Below are positions 51,338 to 62,744 of a stretch of 64,000 nt of DNA, one piece after another. The translations under genes were made by a program, and so were the position numbers. This DNA comes from Trichopria drosophilae (taxonomy: Eukaryota; Arthropoda; Insecta; Hymenoptera; Diapriidae): NCBI GenBank assembly GCA_030407085.1, contig CM059582.1:155520501-155584500 (forward strand), in the 5' to 3' direction. Under the pieces are notes generated by a model. The model was not told the origin of the DNA. It worked only from the letters and a program-made list of their open reading frames with translations, and made no database searches. The stretch's first letter is position 1. Each line of letters begins with the position of its first letter.

Positions 51338-52055
51338 AATGTGTTTGCTCTCGACTTTGGAGGAGTAGCTCCCTCGACAGTGTAGGATCTGTCATCAAAT
51401 TGATTCTGTGACGCTCCCAAAATTTCAAGAATTCTCTATGGACGGACTCGCCAGCTTGTTCCGAGCAAAATCTAAACCCTTTGTTACCCAAAAATGTAAG
51501 CAATGATAAAAATGATACAAAATTGTGTGCATTTTTAAAGTTTCGGGAACTCCTGTACTTTTATATATTTTATTTAATTCATGAATATGCTTATCTAAAT
51601 TATTATTATTTATTTCCCTGCAAACACAAAAGTAACAGTTATATAACAAATTTTTAAAATCTTGAATCACATTATTCATGGCTTTGAAAACTGATACAAA
51701 TGGAACTATCTGAAGAAAATCATTGCTTCCATACATGTCAGGATCATTTAATCTGTCTGCAACAGTTTGCGGCATGCGTTTCTTTCAAATATTTCTGCTT
51801 GATAATTTTTGGGCACCAATTTAAGCTTTTTAGGCCACAGCAGGCCTAAATATGTATATGAATGCATTCTCGAAAACATTTCCAATGTTCCTACATGTTT
51901 CATTTTTCGAAATTGTAATTTTACATTTTCTCAAAAACGGGATCAGTTACGATTTCAGTAAGCACAGTTTTGTGATCTTGAATGATATACCAATCATGTT
52001 CTGATAATAGTTTTCATCGCCATTTTAGTTTAACCAAAAAATGCTTGAAGCTCAC
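51338..52055 (-). pseudogene. Minus-strand transposon protein remnant with frameshifts
   Basis: Going 5' to 3' on the minus strand, fragments include HDWYIIQDHK, ACRKLLQTD, then a 116-codon frame (51775-51425) with YGSNDFLQIVPFVSVFKAM and PETLKMHTILYHF. A +1 shift gives GFRFCSEQAGESVHREF and WERHRINLMTDPTLSREL before a stop. The K-H-T/A-I-x-YH...SEQAGESVH pattern resembles an uncharacterised protein carried by many copies in some invertebrate genomes, which I believe is transposon-encoded; that comes from memory and was not checked. At least one frameshift and several stops make it inactive. The 3' end of this copy runs into the palindrome at 50227-51087. Confidence 0.65.
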
Positions 52056-54586
52056 CGTGAGGAGCATTGATATCACATTATCTATTCCTACTATTGTAGC
52101 AGCACGGAGTTCTGTGCTCGTTAATAATATGTCATTGAATAGTCATGTACTTGGTAAAAATGTGTATTTTGTCCTCATTCCAATAGCTCACCAGATACGA
52201 GTTAGTTAACTTAAATACCATCTTATAATACAGAATAACTTAAACTTTCGTTGCAGTTTGGAGTGAGCTTATTGTTTTTTTGTATGTCTTTTATTATTTC
52301 ATTAATAATTTCTTTTTTATTGCACATGTTAACAACATTTTTACTCAGAGACCAGACTGTACTATTTCGAAAGTTTTCGATGCGTTAAATCTGAATCTGG
52401 CTACGGAATTGCTCCAACAAGACAGGATTTTATTGTATCCTAACCTTAAACGACGAAAAACAAAATTTTTGCCTATTTCTTTAGTTTGTACATGCACGGC
52501 ACGTTTACATTTCATACAAAAATTCTATGTATACTTATAGTTTTAAATTACAAGTCGTCCTCATTGAAATCTGAAAGTTTTTAAAATGTGTAAAGATGTT
52601 TAAGTATAGATTTGTTTTGCATACTACATGTAGATTAAATACTGTACACGCATATTTGAATTTTTGTAAACTGAGAATTGCACAATCGCAGCGAAAGATG
52701 AAGATATTTGAGAAAACCCAATATTATTAAAAAATATTTTAAGATAGTGAGTGTATCTTGTAGTGAAAAATAAACAGACCGACCAATCCTGACGTGATAG
52801 TTGAATTCTACGGCCACATTCGGCGCATTAAAAGGCTTTCGAAAAGTGTATTCTGATATCTTGCTAGAGAGGTGTGTCTCATTTCGTGAGCGTGGGTTCT
52901 TAGTATGTATTTGTTTTTTGGTAATTTTTGACGTTATTTAAAAATTATTTTGCTACTGAACACTAGCCACTGGATTTACGTATATGATTGTAAGGGTTAG
53001 TTTATAAAACAGCATTGGATGTTTGCTTTTTAAGCGATTTAGTACAATAAAGATCAGCAACGTAAAATTATTTCAACAACAATAAAAAATAAATACAAGA
53101 AAAGATAAATACGGAAGCTATGCAAAAATAAATCCGTAAACTGAGAATGTTTTCTACGCGATGGTATGAATCTCAATTTAGCATTTTCAGGTACAAAAAT
53201 TCACGTTGATTTTTATAGAAATTACGACATAATTTAATATTATTTATACAATTCCAAGCAGTTTGTTATTTTAATGTTTGCCAAAAATGATGGTTAAAAT
53301 GCTCGACAAGAAGCAGAAGAAATTTGTTTACTGAATAGAATATTAGCGAAAATATAAAATCAAAGTTTCCTGCAAGAGAATAAAAATATATTTATTTATA
53401 ATGCTGAAGGAAAATTTATTAAAGTAAACCATTATCAATACTGTATTTGTTAATAATTAAAATGGGACGTTTGAAGATTAAGTAGACAATGACGAAGCTT
53501 TCGTCGTATTTAAGAATGTCGTATTAGCTACCAGATAGTGAGATGTACCGTTAAAAAAGGAACAATTTGTTTCATCATATTTAGTCTAGTTTCTTTCCAG
53601 GCTTAATTTTAAAAAAATAGGACTGGTTTAAATTGAAATACGTTAGTAAATTGAAAATTTAAAATGTTACCTAACCTTTTTTTGTGCAATTCTTTAAAAG
53701 CAACATTATTTCTTCGAAACACAGCTACCTTTATTTATTGCAGGACGGGGTATCATTGTAACCATTTGCTTTTTCCCGTAAACCATCATCATACTTTGTT
53801 GCTTTCAATCTCCATCCTTCCATTTTCGCCACGAAATCCTTTAATGTTACAGCGAACCAATGTATACTCTGCACTGACTATATTCTTCAGAACGGATACA
53901 TGACCCTGCATAATGGAAAGGCATTACTGATTCATATCTCTGATTACGATATTACTTATTATTGAGCGCATATCGACAAATTTCTTGGTAATAATGATTG
54001 TTATCGAGGATCACGTTATTAAATTATTTATTATAAACAAACCATTTTATGACGTTACATGTTCTTTGATTTAGTTATTGCTACATTCACTATTCCTCTT
54101 ATATTTTTTTAAAGGAAATATATGAATTAAGTAAGACTATCCCAGAAATGTACCGGTGGCTTACTTAATTTGACATTAAACTGTCACAACCTGTAATATA
54201 CTTAATTACCATTGTATTGAGAATAATATGGTAACATTTTCCTATACCTCAACATCTGCTATATCTCTTGCGTTCATTTGGATTTTTTGCAGGATTATTT
54301 TATGGTATTCGCGTTGATCAATTTTAATAATATCAAATTAATCGCTAAATACGGTAGGACATTTTTATGGTAAAATAATTCAAATCATTAAATGCCAATG
54401 AAATAATTTTATATAGTATAAAAACGCTGACAAGGGAAATAAACTTTCAAATCTATTTTAGGAGGAGAAAACTTTAGTAAAATGACTGTTTTCCATTAAA
54501 TTAGCTCGGGATGTAGATCTTTTTAAACGCAGGCGTTGGGGGTATAAGGATGGGAGCAGAGTGAGGGTAATTATAAATACATAATT
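52056..54586. other. AT-rich non-coding stretch
   Basis: No gene supported. Frames at 51982-52209, 52280-52540 and 53664-53903 on the plus strand show no known domain. The first overlaps the transposon remnant on the other strand. Confidence 0.4.
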
Positions 54587-54632
54587 TTCAGCACCGAACA
54601 GTACAAAGCTACATGTATTGTTCGGTGCTGAA
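54587..54632. other. Isolated 19-bp-stem hairpin
   Basis: TTCAGCACCGAACAGTACA and TGTATTGTTCGGTGCTGAA pair over 19 bases with one G-U wobble, leaving an 8-base loop (AAGCTACA). Weak pairing can extend outward (ACAT with ATGT) through small internal loops. No TA-flanked terminal repeat or other transposon hallmark surrounds it. It could be a structured RNA element, the tip of a decayed foldback, or a protein-binding dyad. Stem length is at the short end for a microRNA precursor. Confidence 0.7.
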
Positions 54633-56351
54633 TCTAAATGTGAAGTACAAATAACTGTTTCCGGGCACCTTTGAAGATATAGACGCAAAACAACATGATA
54701 TTTGAGGTATTTTTAAATGGTTTTTCGAAATTAAAGAAAAGTCAAACGGTAGTATTGTAAACTTGTCATCATATTTGGATTCTATGACTTAAAATACATC
54801 AGAAACCCCTAGCACGTCTGTGAATGGTTAAATATTCGGTTAATAGCTATAGTTCATCGCACACTTAGTAAAATTAGATCGTTATTTTATTTATAAAATG
54901 TTATGAAACTGATGAGAAACAAAAAATATACTCCGGGAGTTTTTGAGATCGTTGAAGCTGAATGCAAGATAAAATTTGTTTTTAGGGGTTCCTTCATGGC
55001 TCTATGAGGCTAAAAAGGGCTCAAACTTCTCGTTTCTTTTGTAATTCTTCAGAAATGGCCAATTCTGAAACTACATAAAATAAGTCATTTATTTAACTAT
55101 AGCTTTGTATTATAACGAACGTCTGCAGTCTCCAAGCTCAATTGAAAAAGAACTTTGACCCATTGTTAGCCTCCTATAGCACTGTAGGAGCAACACATTA
55201 CAAATGTGACTTTGGATTCACATTCAGCGACCTCAAAAACTTTCAAACCATACTTTTTGTTCCTCGTTATTTGTGTAAACGTTATATGCATAAAATTACT
55301 TAATTTTGACTTCGAATTCGGATTCAGCATCGAAAAATTCATTATAGGTATGCAGAACGTACCACTTTTTTGTGGGCCTGTGTTATTAGTTCAATTATTT
55401 TTAATATGAATAACTATTCTCAAAACTTATCCTACGATAATTTTAAGTGCTTCATACTATTCCAAATTATATGAAATAGAAATCAAATATCCTTGGCATA
55501 TAAGATAATTTCGCTTGGATATCGCAGTCGCCATCGCTTAAATGTTCAGGATAATGATCATAGATAATAGTATAATACGGTTAATAAATTCACATAGTTA
55601 ATCTGTACTATTGATAGCTATACTGCTATGTATAGATTTCACGATTCAATAAATTTAATAATTAGTATGCTGGTACGAATTGTATTCAGTATACAACGCA
55701 ATATCTGTGCATAAAAATAGTAAGTGGAAGGGTTAATATGATGAGTTTGACTTAAATTGTTGAATGTATATAATAGATTCATAATTTAGCAAATCCGCGA
55801 AACTGTGTCATTTAATGTTACTCTTCATTTAAACCACTTTAGTATCAGTGACTTTTAATAACTTATAACAGAAAAATCAAACAAAAGTATAATTTTTACC
55901 CGTTTCTTGTCAACTAAAAAGTGAAGCAGGAATGTGAATAATTGAATTTGAAATGTTACACTGAGTATAATTTTTAATAAATTGTGTATAACATTTTCAC
56001 CTTAAAATAAAATTGCCTAGAACAATTAATAGATGACTATTATTATAATAAAAAATGTATTACACATCAAAAAATAGGTTGCTTCTTGATTAAATGTAAA
56101 TAGCAAAAACTTAAAAATCGTTTAAAAATTACAAAAAGTCATGAGAATTTTTCGATTATCTAAAGTGATTTTTTTTCCATGAGCATACTACTAATGAAAA
56201 ATGGGATTTATTGAGATGAGCAATAGTTATTGAAACCGTGTTAAAAAGTGAAACTCAAGATCTTACAAAATATTTAAAGCAACTATATTTTGTATTAAAC
56301 AAGACCTCACAATTGGTCCGTTAATTGTAGAATTGCATTAAATTCGAATTA
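54633..56351. other. AT-rich stretch with a faint dispersed-repeat trace
   Basis: At 55190-55345, AAATGTGACTTTGGATTCACA followed by TTCAGCGACCTCAAAAACT, and later GACTTCGAATTCGGATTCAGC, recall the TTCGTAATCAGCGACC end of the dispersed repeat at 15795-15990. No gene is supported. The 67-codon plus-strand frame at 55206 lies in it. Confidence 0.35.
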
Positions 56352-56500
56352 TACATAACCTCTAAACATATAAATAGATACAGTGTTATCAAATCTTAGC
56401 TTCAAAAATACAGTACTGAGGAACAGCGACTGAAATTTCCTTTATGATTTAGTGTAGTATTTGAAATATTTCGGGTGGAATTAGCCCCATTTCAAACATG

Positions 56501-56812
56501 CACGGAGAAAAATAATCAGCAAAATCAGCCGAAAAATCCGCAGATTCTACCAATTTTATCCTATAGGGACAGCTGTTGGAAATCCGTTAGGGATAGCCGA
56601 TAATTTCAGCTAAATTTGCTGAAAAAGTCCGAAAATTTAACGGAACTAATCTGCTAATGTAGCGGAAATTTAGAGCTAAGCGCGAATTGAGTAGAGTTAA
56701 GGCTACATTAGCGGAATCAAAACAGCTAAAATTGCATATATTTTCGACAATTCCAGCCGAAAATTTTAGCTGATATGAATCAGCTAATCCAGCGGAGTCA
56801 TTTTTCTCCGTG
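56501..56812. mobile_element. 312-bp foldback MITE, CACGGAGAAAAA termini (copy 1)
   Basis: CACGGAGAAAAATAATCAGC at the left pairs with a right end of CATTTTTCTCCGTG. The interior is a mirror of AATCAGC / GCTGATT, TTAGCGGA / TCCGCTAA and AATTTTAGCTG words. Flanking dinucleotides are TG and TG rather than the TA seen at copy 2. It differs from copy 2 at about 11 positions counted by eye, with no indels, so both are recent relatives. Overlapping frames are not genes. Confidence 0.9.
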
Positions 56813-56819
56813 TGGTCTC

Positions 56820-57115
56820 TGTCGCGATCCAACCTGGTTAGTCGATTAGAAAATCAACCGGATTTGGTTCAAATATAATCCTCATTTTGGATTGGATAGG
56901 CGTGTTAGTCCGGTCGGGATCTGGGCAGGTAGACCATATAGATTCTAAGTACAACCAAGGAAACGAGGCTGGATCCGAACCACATCCCGGCCTGTGACTC
57001 GAATACAGATAATTCTTCTGTTGCAATTCTACCTATGGGATTGTCAGGACCCGGCCAGGTAGCCAGGAGTAATCCAGAATGCAAGTAGGGCAACCCGGTT
57101 GTATTCCGGCCATAG
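56820..57115 (+). repeat. GC-rich degenerate minisatellite (block 1)
   Basis: Three or so units of about 65-70 bases share words such as CGGGATCTGGGCAGGTAGACC, GGCTGGATCCGAACC, CCGGCCAGGTAGCCAGG and GAATGCAAGTAGGGCAACCC. They are far more GC-rich than the surroundings. Related units in the same orientation occur at 58165-58425. Open frames of about 62 codons on the minus strand are repeat translations. Confidence 0.5.
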
Positions 57116-57191
57116 CCTTAATTGTCTAGATAATTATAGTAAATTAACTTGGTAATGCGGTAAAAGGGCATTAAAAATTGCAAAACGCCCG

Positions 57192-57203
57192 TGCGCATGC
57201 GCA
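57192..57203. promoter_or_regulatory. TGCGCATGCGCA palindrome, NRF1/erect-wing type site
   Basis: TGCGCATGCGCA is a perfect 12-base palindrome and a perfect match to the binding site of NRF1 and its insect homologue erect wing, often found close to transcription starts. It is conspicuous in AT-rich DNA. No gene start can be attached on either side, so activity is conjectural. Confidence 0.4.
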
Positions 57204-58164
57204 GTTTCGTGTTCTTCTGTAACAGGTAACTTATCGTTCGTTCCCCCGGTGGCATTTTTCACGCATGTGTGACAAAAAAGGAACTAAGTGATCAACTGTC
57301 GAATAAAACGACGACTTGTTTTATTCTCAGTATGCCAGACGGACTTGCAAACTGCACAAACATAGATATTTTATTGATGACTCTTCTTTGAATCTACTTT
57401 GTCTTTGCTTAAGTAGTACCAGAGACCACATTTTAATAATTTATAGAGCGGTATAGTTTTAAAAAATACGAGGTCTAGCAATATTGTAATCATGTGTACC
57501 ATTTCAGCAAAAAAGGCAGTTTGTCTTCACTATAATCTTTGTTATGGTATCATTAGAATTAAATCACAAATTGATGTATTATTGTTCAATAATGTGGTGT
57601 ACCTATAAAGGTGGTTGCTTCGTCACTTCATAAAGTTAGCTATGAAATGTACAATACAAATCGATGCTTATTATACTTCGGACAGAATCAACATATCAAC
57701 AACGAAATCTTCGATGGAATTTTATCCTAACAAATGATTTCTTACATATTATTGTAACGAAAAAAGAGGTTGTTCAAAGTAAAAAATTGTTACATAGTGG
57801 AAAACGCCATTCGGATAACGCTTATAATACAAAGCTGTCTGCAATTCGTAGCTTCCAATAACAATTTTTACTTTGCAGCTTTGGTTACTTGAAACCCGCT
57901 AGAGGAGGTCGAATAATCGGACTTAGCAAAAAAGAGGATATCGACTTTCTTACAATTTAGTATTTTTTAACGAGAAAGTGATAAGTTTTTGCTTAGTTAT
58001 TGGATCGTCTCTAATGGCGATCAGAATATAAAAGGATTTCAGTGGAATGGGAAAATCGGCGTCTTTAAGGAAATGTACCGGAATCTCGGAGAAGCATCGG
58101 TAAAGAGTTCAAACCCATAAAATTACAAAATTTTATAAATATCCGAGTAGAATTACCTCGATTT

Positions 58165-58425
58165 GACTTGTAGGAATCCAGCTTGGTTAACCCGATGAAG
58201 CAATTGTCGAAATTTGTCACTAATAGACACCGGGTTCGGGCTGGAAATCAGCCAGCTTGGCAGACCCAATCGGATTCTGAATGCAACTGGGGTAACCTGT
58301 TCGGATATAACCAAACTCGGAAAGTATCTGACCGGGCCCCAGTCCGGGAAGCGTGGCAAGCCCGATTGGATCTCGAATACCTCCATTGGTACCTAGCTGG
58401 AGTCCGATTGGTAATTATACTTGGA
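58165..58425 (+). repeat. GC-rich degenerate minisatellite (block 2)
   Basis: Units with GGCTGGAAATCAGCCAGC, TTGGCAGACCCAATCGG, GAATGCAACTGGGGTAACC and GACCGGGCCCCAGTCCGG resemble those at 56820-57115 in the same orientation. A 140-codon plus-strand frame (58183-58605) runs through this block into the adjoining MITE. It is produced by the repeats and is not a gene. Confidence 0.5.
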
Positions 58426-58492
58426 TTGCACAAAAACAGTGACAATACTGTAGTCGAATATACAAAAAATGGATTTCTTCATTATAACGATA

Positions 58493-58804
58493 CACGGAGA
58501 AAAATAATCAGCAAAATCAGCCGACAAATCCGCAGATTCTACCAATTTTATCCTATAGGGACAGCTGTTGGAATTCCGTTAGGGATAGCCGATAATTTCA
58601 GCTAAATTTACTGAAAAAGTCCGCAAATTTAACGGAACAAATATGCTAATGCAGCGGAAATTTAGAGCTAAGCGCGAATTGAGTAGGGTTAAGGCCACAT
58701 TAGCGGAATCAAAACAGCTAAAATTGCATATATTTTCGGCAATTCCAGCGGAAAATTTTAGCTGATATGAATCAGCTAATCCAGCGGAGTCATTTTTCTC
58801 CGTG
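58493..58804. mobile_element. 312-bp foldback MITE, CACGGAGAAAAA termini (copy 2)
   Basis: Same length and orientation as copy 1, with about 11 substitutions. TA flanks each side (58491-58492 and 58805-58806), a canonical target duplication. The element is a full-length imperfect palindrome with words GCTAAATTTACTG and TTAGAGCTAAGCGCG near its centre. No coding capacity. Confidence 0.9.
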
Positions 58805-58917
58805 TAGCTAAGTATTATATAGTGAATTTCACTTGCTGTTCCTCAGTACTTTATTTCTCAAGCTAAGATTTCATAACTCCTCTCCATCTGTCTATATGCT
58901 AAATTAATGGTTATGTT

Positions 58918-59864
58918 TAAATGGAAGGTACCGAACCCATACAACAAAAAACGTAATTTATTTCATTTTTTATAGCGAGCTTAAATTCATGCAGTAACAA
59001 TAATTACGACGCTGTACTTTTGACTTATAAATAACGTGATGAAAAATACTAAAATCCCTGTCTGGCAATTTTTTTTCCATTAGGGTGCTATGGATATTTC
59101 GGCTAGTAATCATAGGTTTTAATGTTAGTTTGCACGCATCCTCGTACAGTTCTAATCTAAACTAGGATACATACGCTTGTACCAATCGGAATGAGCCTAG
59201 CATGGCCGACTTTGAGTTCTACCGAGATAAAATAACTTAACGCAAAAAGAATGAATTTATTTTTCTAATATTCTAACTGTTTTACAAAGCAGTTAAAATT
59301 CAATTATGAGCAGTAATGGACAAAATGCCGTCAGGAACAGGAAAGCAAACTTGAGCGATAATCATTTAATGTACTATACTTGCGTAATATCGATATATTC
59401 ATGGGGCTATTTTTGTGAATCACATACCATCAGAAATTTCCAATCAAAAAGGAAATTCATGTTGAGGACGTGAGAGCGCATATTTCGGCGAACATTATTT
59501 AAATCCAAAATTATGATTCAGCAACGAATTTTTTACTTCGGTTTTAAAAAATACAAAAACCAACGCTTTAGTACAAGTCATGAACTGTAAACCGAATAGT
59601 TAGTTTATATAAATAGTCAGTTATAATAAATAATTACTTAATATAATGAGCAATTTTTCATAATTGAAGAAAATGTAGTAAAATCCCGAAATCTGTTATT
59701 ATTTAAAGATAATAGATATCCACGAGATGGTTAACAAAATGGGTCAACTATTCGTGTTAAATTACATAATAATGAAATTCAAATGAAGTCCAGGCTATAC
59801 TTCGTTCAGAAAAAGGCGTTACTTATCCACGAAAAATGGAATAATTTGGTTTAAAACGAGATTC
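58918..59864. other. AT-rich non-coding stretch
   Basis: No supported gene, RNA or repeat boundary. Confidence 0.5.
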
Positions 59865-59866
59865 TA

Positions 59867-60268
59867 CACTGAGAAAAGTGTATTTTATCTGTTACTATCC
59901 CTTGGCTTTTAAAAAGTGTATTATAGCCCTTAAAAGAAATATTATAACTAGTAAAATCCTCCGTCTTTCAGCATTTGTTTTTGACAGGTTATACGAAACT
60001 GTATTAAACTCTCCTATTTTAAAAGAATGTTTTATTATGACTAAAAGAAGGCATTTTTAATATTTTAATTTGCTAGATAAATTTCCATAAACAAAAATTG
60101 CTTTTAGTTAAAGAGAAAAGGCTAAAATAAACTGACATATTTGTTAGAATAATCTAAAATCTTCCTCTTTTAACAGGCAATAGAAAGATTCCAATCCCTA
60201 TGCGTAAAATACTATCTTTTACGGGGTATAAGAATTCTGATACTGGGTAAAAAACACTTTTCTCAGTG
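59867..60268. mobile_element. 402-bp foldback MITE, CACTGAGAAAAGTGT termini, TA target site
   Basis: CACTGAGAAAAGTGT at the left pairs with ACACTTTTCTCAGTG at the right without mismatch. TA flanks each side (59865-59866 and 60269-60270). The arms share further inverted words (TTTTATCTG, CTTTTAAAAAGTG, AAAATACTATC) but are diverged inside. Its terminus is one step from the CACGGAGAAAAA family. A 60-codon frame at 59878-60060 lies within it and is not a gene. Confidence 0.8.
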
Positions 60269-60270
60269 TA

Positions 60271-62740
60271 CTATACATATCTTCGAATTGTTCATATACT
60301 ACAAGAATATGTACGAAAAAGTTAGTACTTACATTGAACTTTCTTGATTTCAGTTATCTGCTAGAAAGCATGGCGATATTGCTTGTCGTTCGATTGTTTT
60401 TTTATAAAATAAAATGTCTACATCAAACGAATTAAGCTGATAGCATCGAAACGAATATAGCGGAATGGGAATCCAACGGCTTGCAGTACGATTAATTGAG
60501 GATGTTAGAAGAATCAGTTTTCAGTAATTTTAAGAATTTAACGTCGGGAAAATTCAATTTGAATCCTCGCAGACATTCGCAATGCCAAAAAGCTTGGACA
60601 ACGTGGCGCGACGGAAAAGCAATGGAGTTAGTTTTTCGTTTCTAGACGGTAAAGGAGGTCGACATTTTCATCAGTAGTTACGATGTAGAATTAGTCAGCC
60701 GGTATATATTCGCTTAGATGTAAAACTCCCTAAAAGCAAAGACATTTAATGCATTAAGTATGGATACATCTTTTTTTAATAACATTATTTCAATTATTTT
60801 TGTTTACTAACGTGAGTTACTTAATAGTTTGGTGAAACTATTTTAGTTTATCTATTGCTATTACAATATTTCTGTATCAACAGAATTTGATTCGACAATG
60901 GAGTAAAATCATTTACCACAATAACTTTAAATTCATTTTCAAATAAAATTAATTCTGGATTGAAATAGGCATGTTTTCTGCTCACTATTCAATACCCGGC
61001 GATGCGTTTACGAATCGGTCGATAGCTTTTACGTGCACGCATTGAGCATTTGGTTTCCCGTTTTGGCCAACTTCAAGCTTTCGTACCTGTCTATGAATTT
61101 AACGACGTTCTTCATGTATGCGAATGAGATTACCAAACGACAAACTACACGTAACGGGGTTCGTTTTATATTCTATGGCGGTATAAATGTAAATAAAGAC
61201 TAAGCAGATAAAGTCTCCTCTTTTCCTCCCTACTCTTTGGTACTCTTCGCCATTTCTACTACCCGGGATTGCCCTTACAGAAAGACACAGATCGAAGCTT
61301 CTGCTACAAGACGGAGAAGGGCGGCTTTCGAATGCCGATTGTCAGCTTACCGGCTCCGCCTCCTTATGAATAAAACAATTCTAACCGCTTTATGCTGTTT
61401 TGGTACAACTTCCGTTTAGTCAAGTGTCGAAGGCCATACCGTGAATTTTGAAATCCCAATTCGCCGAAAATTAATAGAAATATCAAAATTTACATGAGTG
61501 TATACGAGCGTAACGTTGCTGTTACACGGTTGGGAATTCGTCTATTCATCCATGTGCACGTTCAGGTTGACCCGGTAAGCGAATCATACCATCAGCGTTC
61601 TAAAAGCAAGTCGAAAGTGCGAGCGGCAAAATGCCACGAGGAAGGATGTATTTTACCGAAAACTGTTGCGACAGTTAACGTTCGATTTCCATTGTACCAG
61701 TTTTCGCCTTGTAATTAATTGAAATCTGCACAGTATTTCTCGCTTTGATATCTTGGGCAGCACAATTATACAGGTGAATATTAATTTTCTAGCAAGGTCT
61801 GAATTTAATTATAATTGAAAGTATCACTATTATTCACATTTGTTTTTACGCCTTCTAGTCGATATTTTTCGTTATTTATTGCATGGAAAATTCATACTCT
61901 ACCCTTCAAAGCCAAATATGTTCAATGAAGAAAAAAAATAATAATTCTGAACATATATTTGTATTTATTTATAATTTTCTATAAAGATTAAAACCACCAG
62001 TATATATAGGTTTACGGAAGTTTTAGTTAATTTTATGACATGCAGGGTTATAATATTCATGTTTGTCTTTCAATATTCCCTATATCTTACGAAATTAATT
62101 TGTTTATATAAATCAATATTTTTTACAGTAGTTTCCGTGTTAAACGTAGACCCGTTTAAACTTCTTTGTTCGAATTAGTAGTTTTTGCATTAAGGACCTA
62201 AAATGAACTCTTATGTAATCCCCACGCCTGAAGGACGGCAATGCCTGACCCAGAGATTTGGGTGATCGTGTTGGGTTGTAAAGATTATGCCAGTAATACC
62301 AATAACATTTTTCGCCCGACTGGAGTGTAAAATTCGAGTTTATAGCTTGGAGTTTAAATTCAATATGTTGAAGAACAATTCCTATTGTACCCATGTAATT
62401 TTCGTGGGTAAAATCCGGTTTACTCTCGGGAAATAGTTATTTCTGTCCCTTGGGAGTAAAGAACACTTTACGCCCGTAAGTAAACATCGTGCCTGTTTTT
62501 CGTCATATCTAGGCTGAGAGACAAACCTCTTTGCATGTCGGTTTGTAGGAGTATGAGTGATTTTTATATCTATTGAACGTTAAGTGAAGTTTAGGGCGAG
62601 GAAAATTATGTACCTTACAAATGGGTAGCTCGTAATACATCACTTTGAATGACCTTTATGCGTAGAGTAGTTAATGGTTATCCTATTCCATGGTCGAAGA
62701 TACGACAAAATTGCAGATTGCTTATTGATTCCATATCTCT
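60271..62740. other. Non-coding stretch with near-average GC at 60990-61720
   Basis: The block 60990-61720 has more CG dinucleotides and 60-74 codon plus-strand frames (61237-61419 and 61494-61718), but no domain, splice pair or promoter is visible. A second patch at 62210-62480 has GGGAGTAAAGAACACTTTACG-like inverted words, possibly an old repeat. No gene is supported. Confidence 0.35.
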
Positions 62741-62744
62741 TAAT

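Larger units (their letters stand above)
56352..58917. mobile_element. Composite inverted-repeat structure holding two identical-family MITEs
   Basis: Outer arms of about 100 bases are inverted copies: left 56352-56450 (ACATAACC, AAATCTTAGCTT, AGTACTGAGGAACAGC, TGAAATT) and right 58815-58917, its reverse complement with scattered changes. Just inside each arm is a 312-bp foldback (56501-56812 and 58493-58804), in the same orientation rather than mirrored. Next to each is a GC-rich degenerate minisatellite, also in direct orientation. The 1-kb centre (57120-58140) is mostly unique. No transposase is encoded. It may be a large non-autonomous element later invaded by MITEs. Confidence 0.6.

Noticed and set aside
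58183..58605. 140-codon plus-strand frame, the longest in the window
   Set aside because: It starts in a GC-rich minisatellite and ends in a MITE, and shows no domain.
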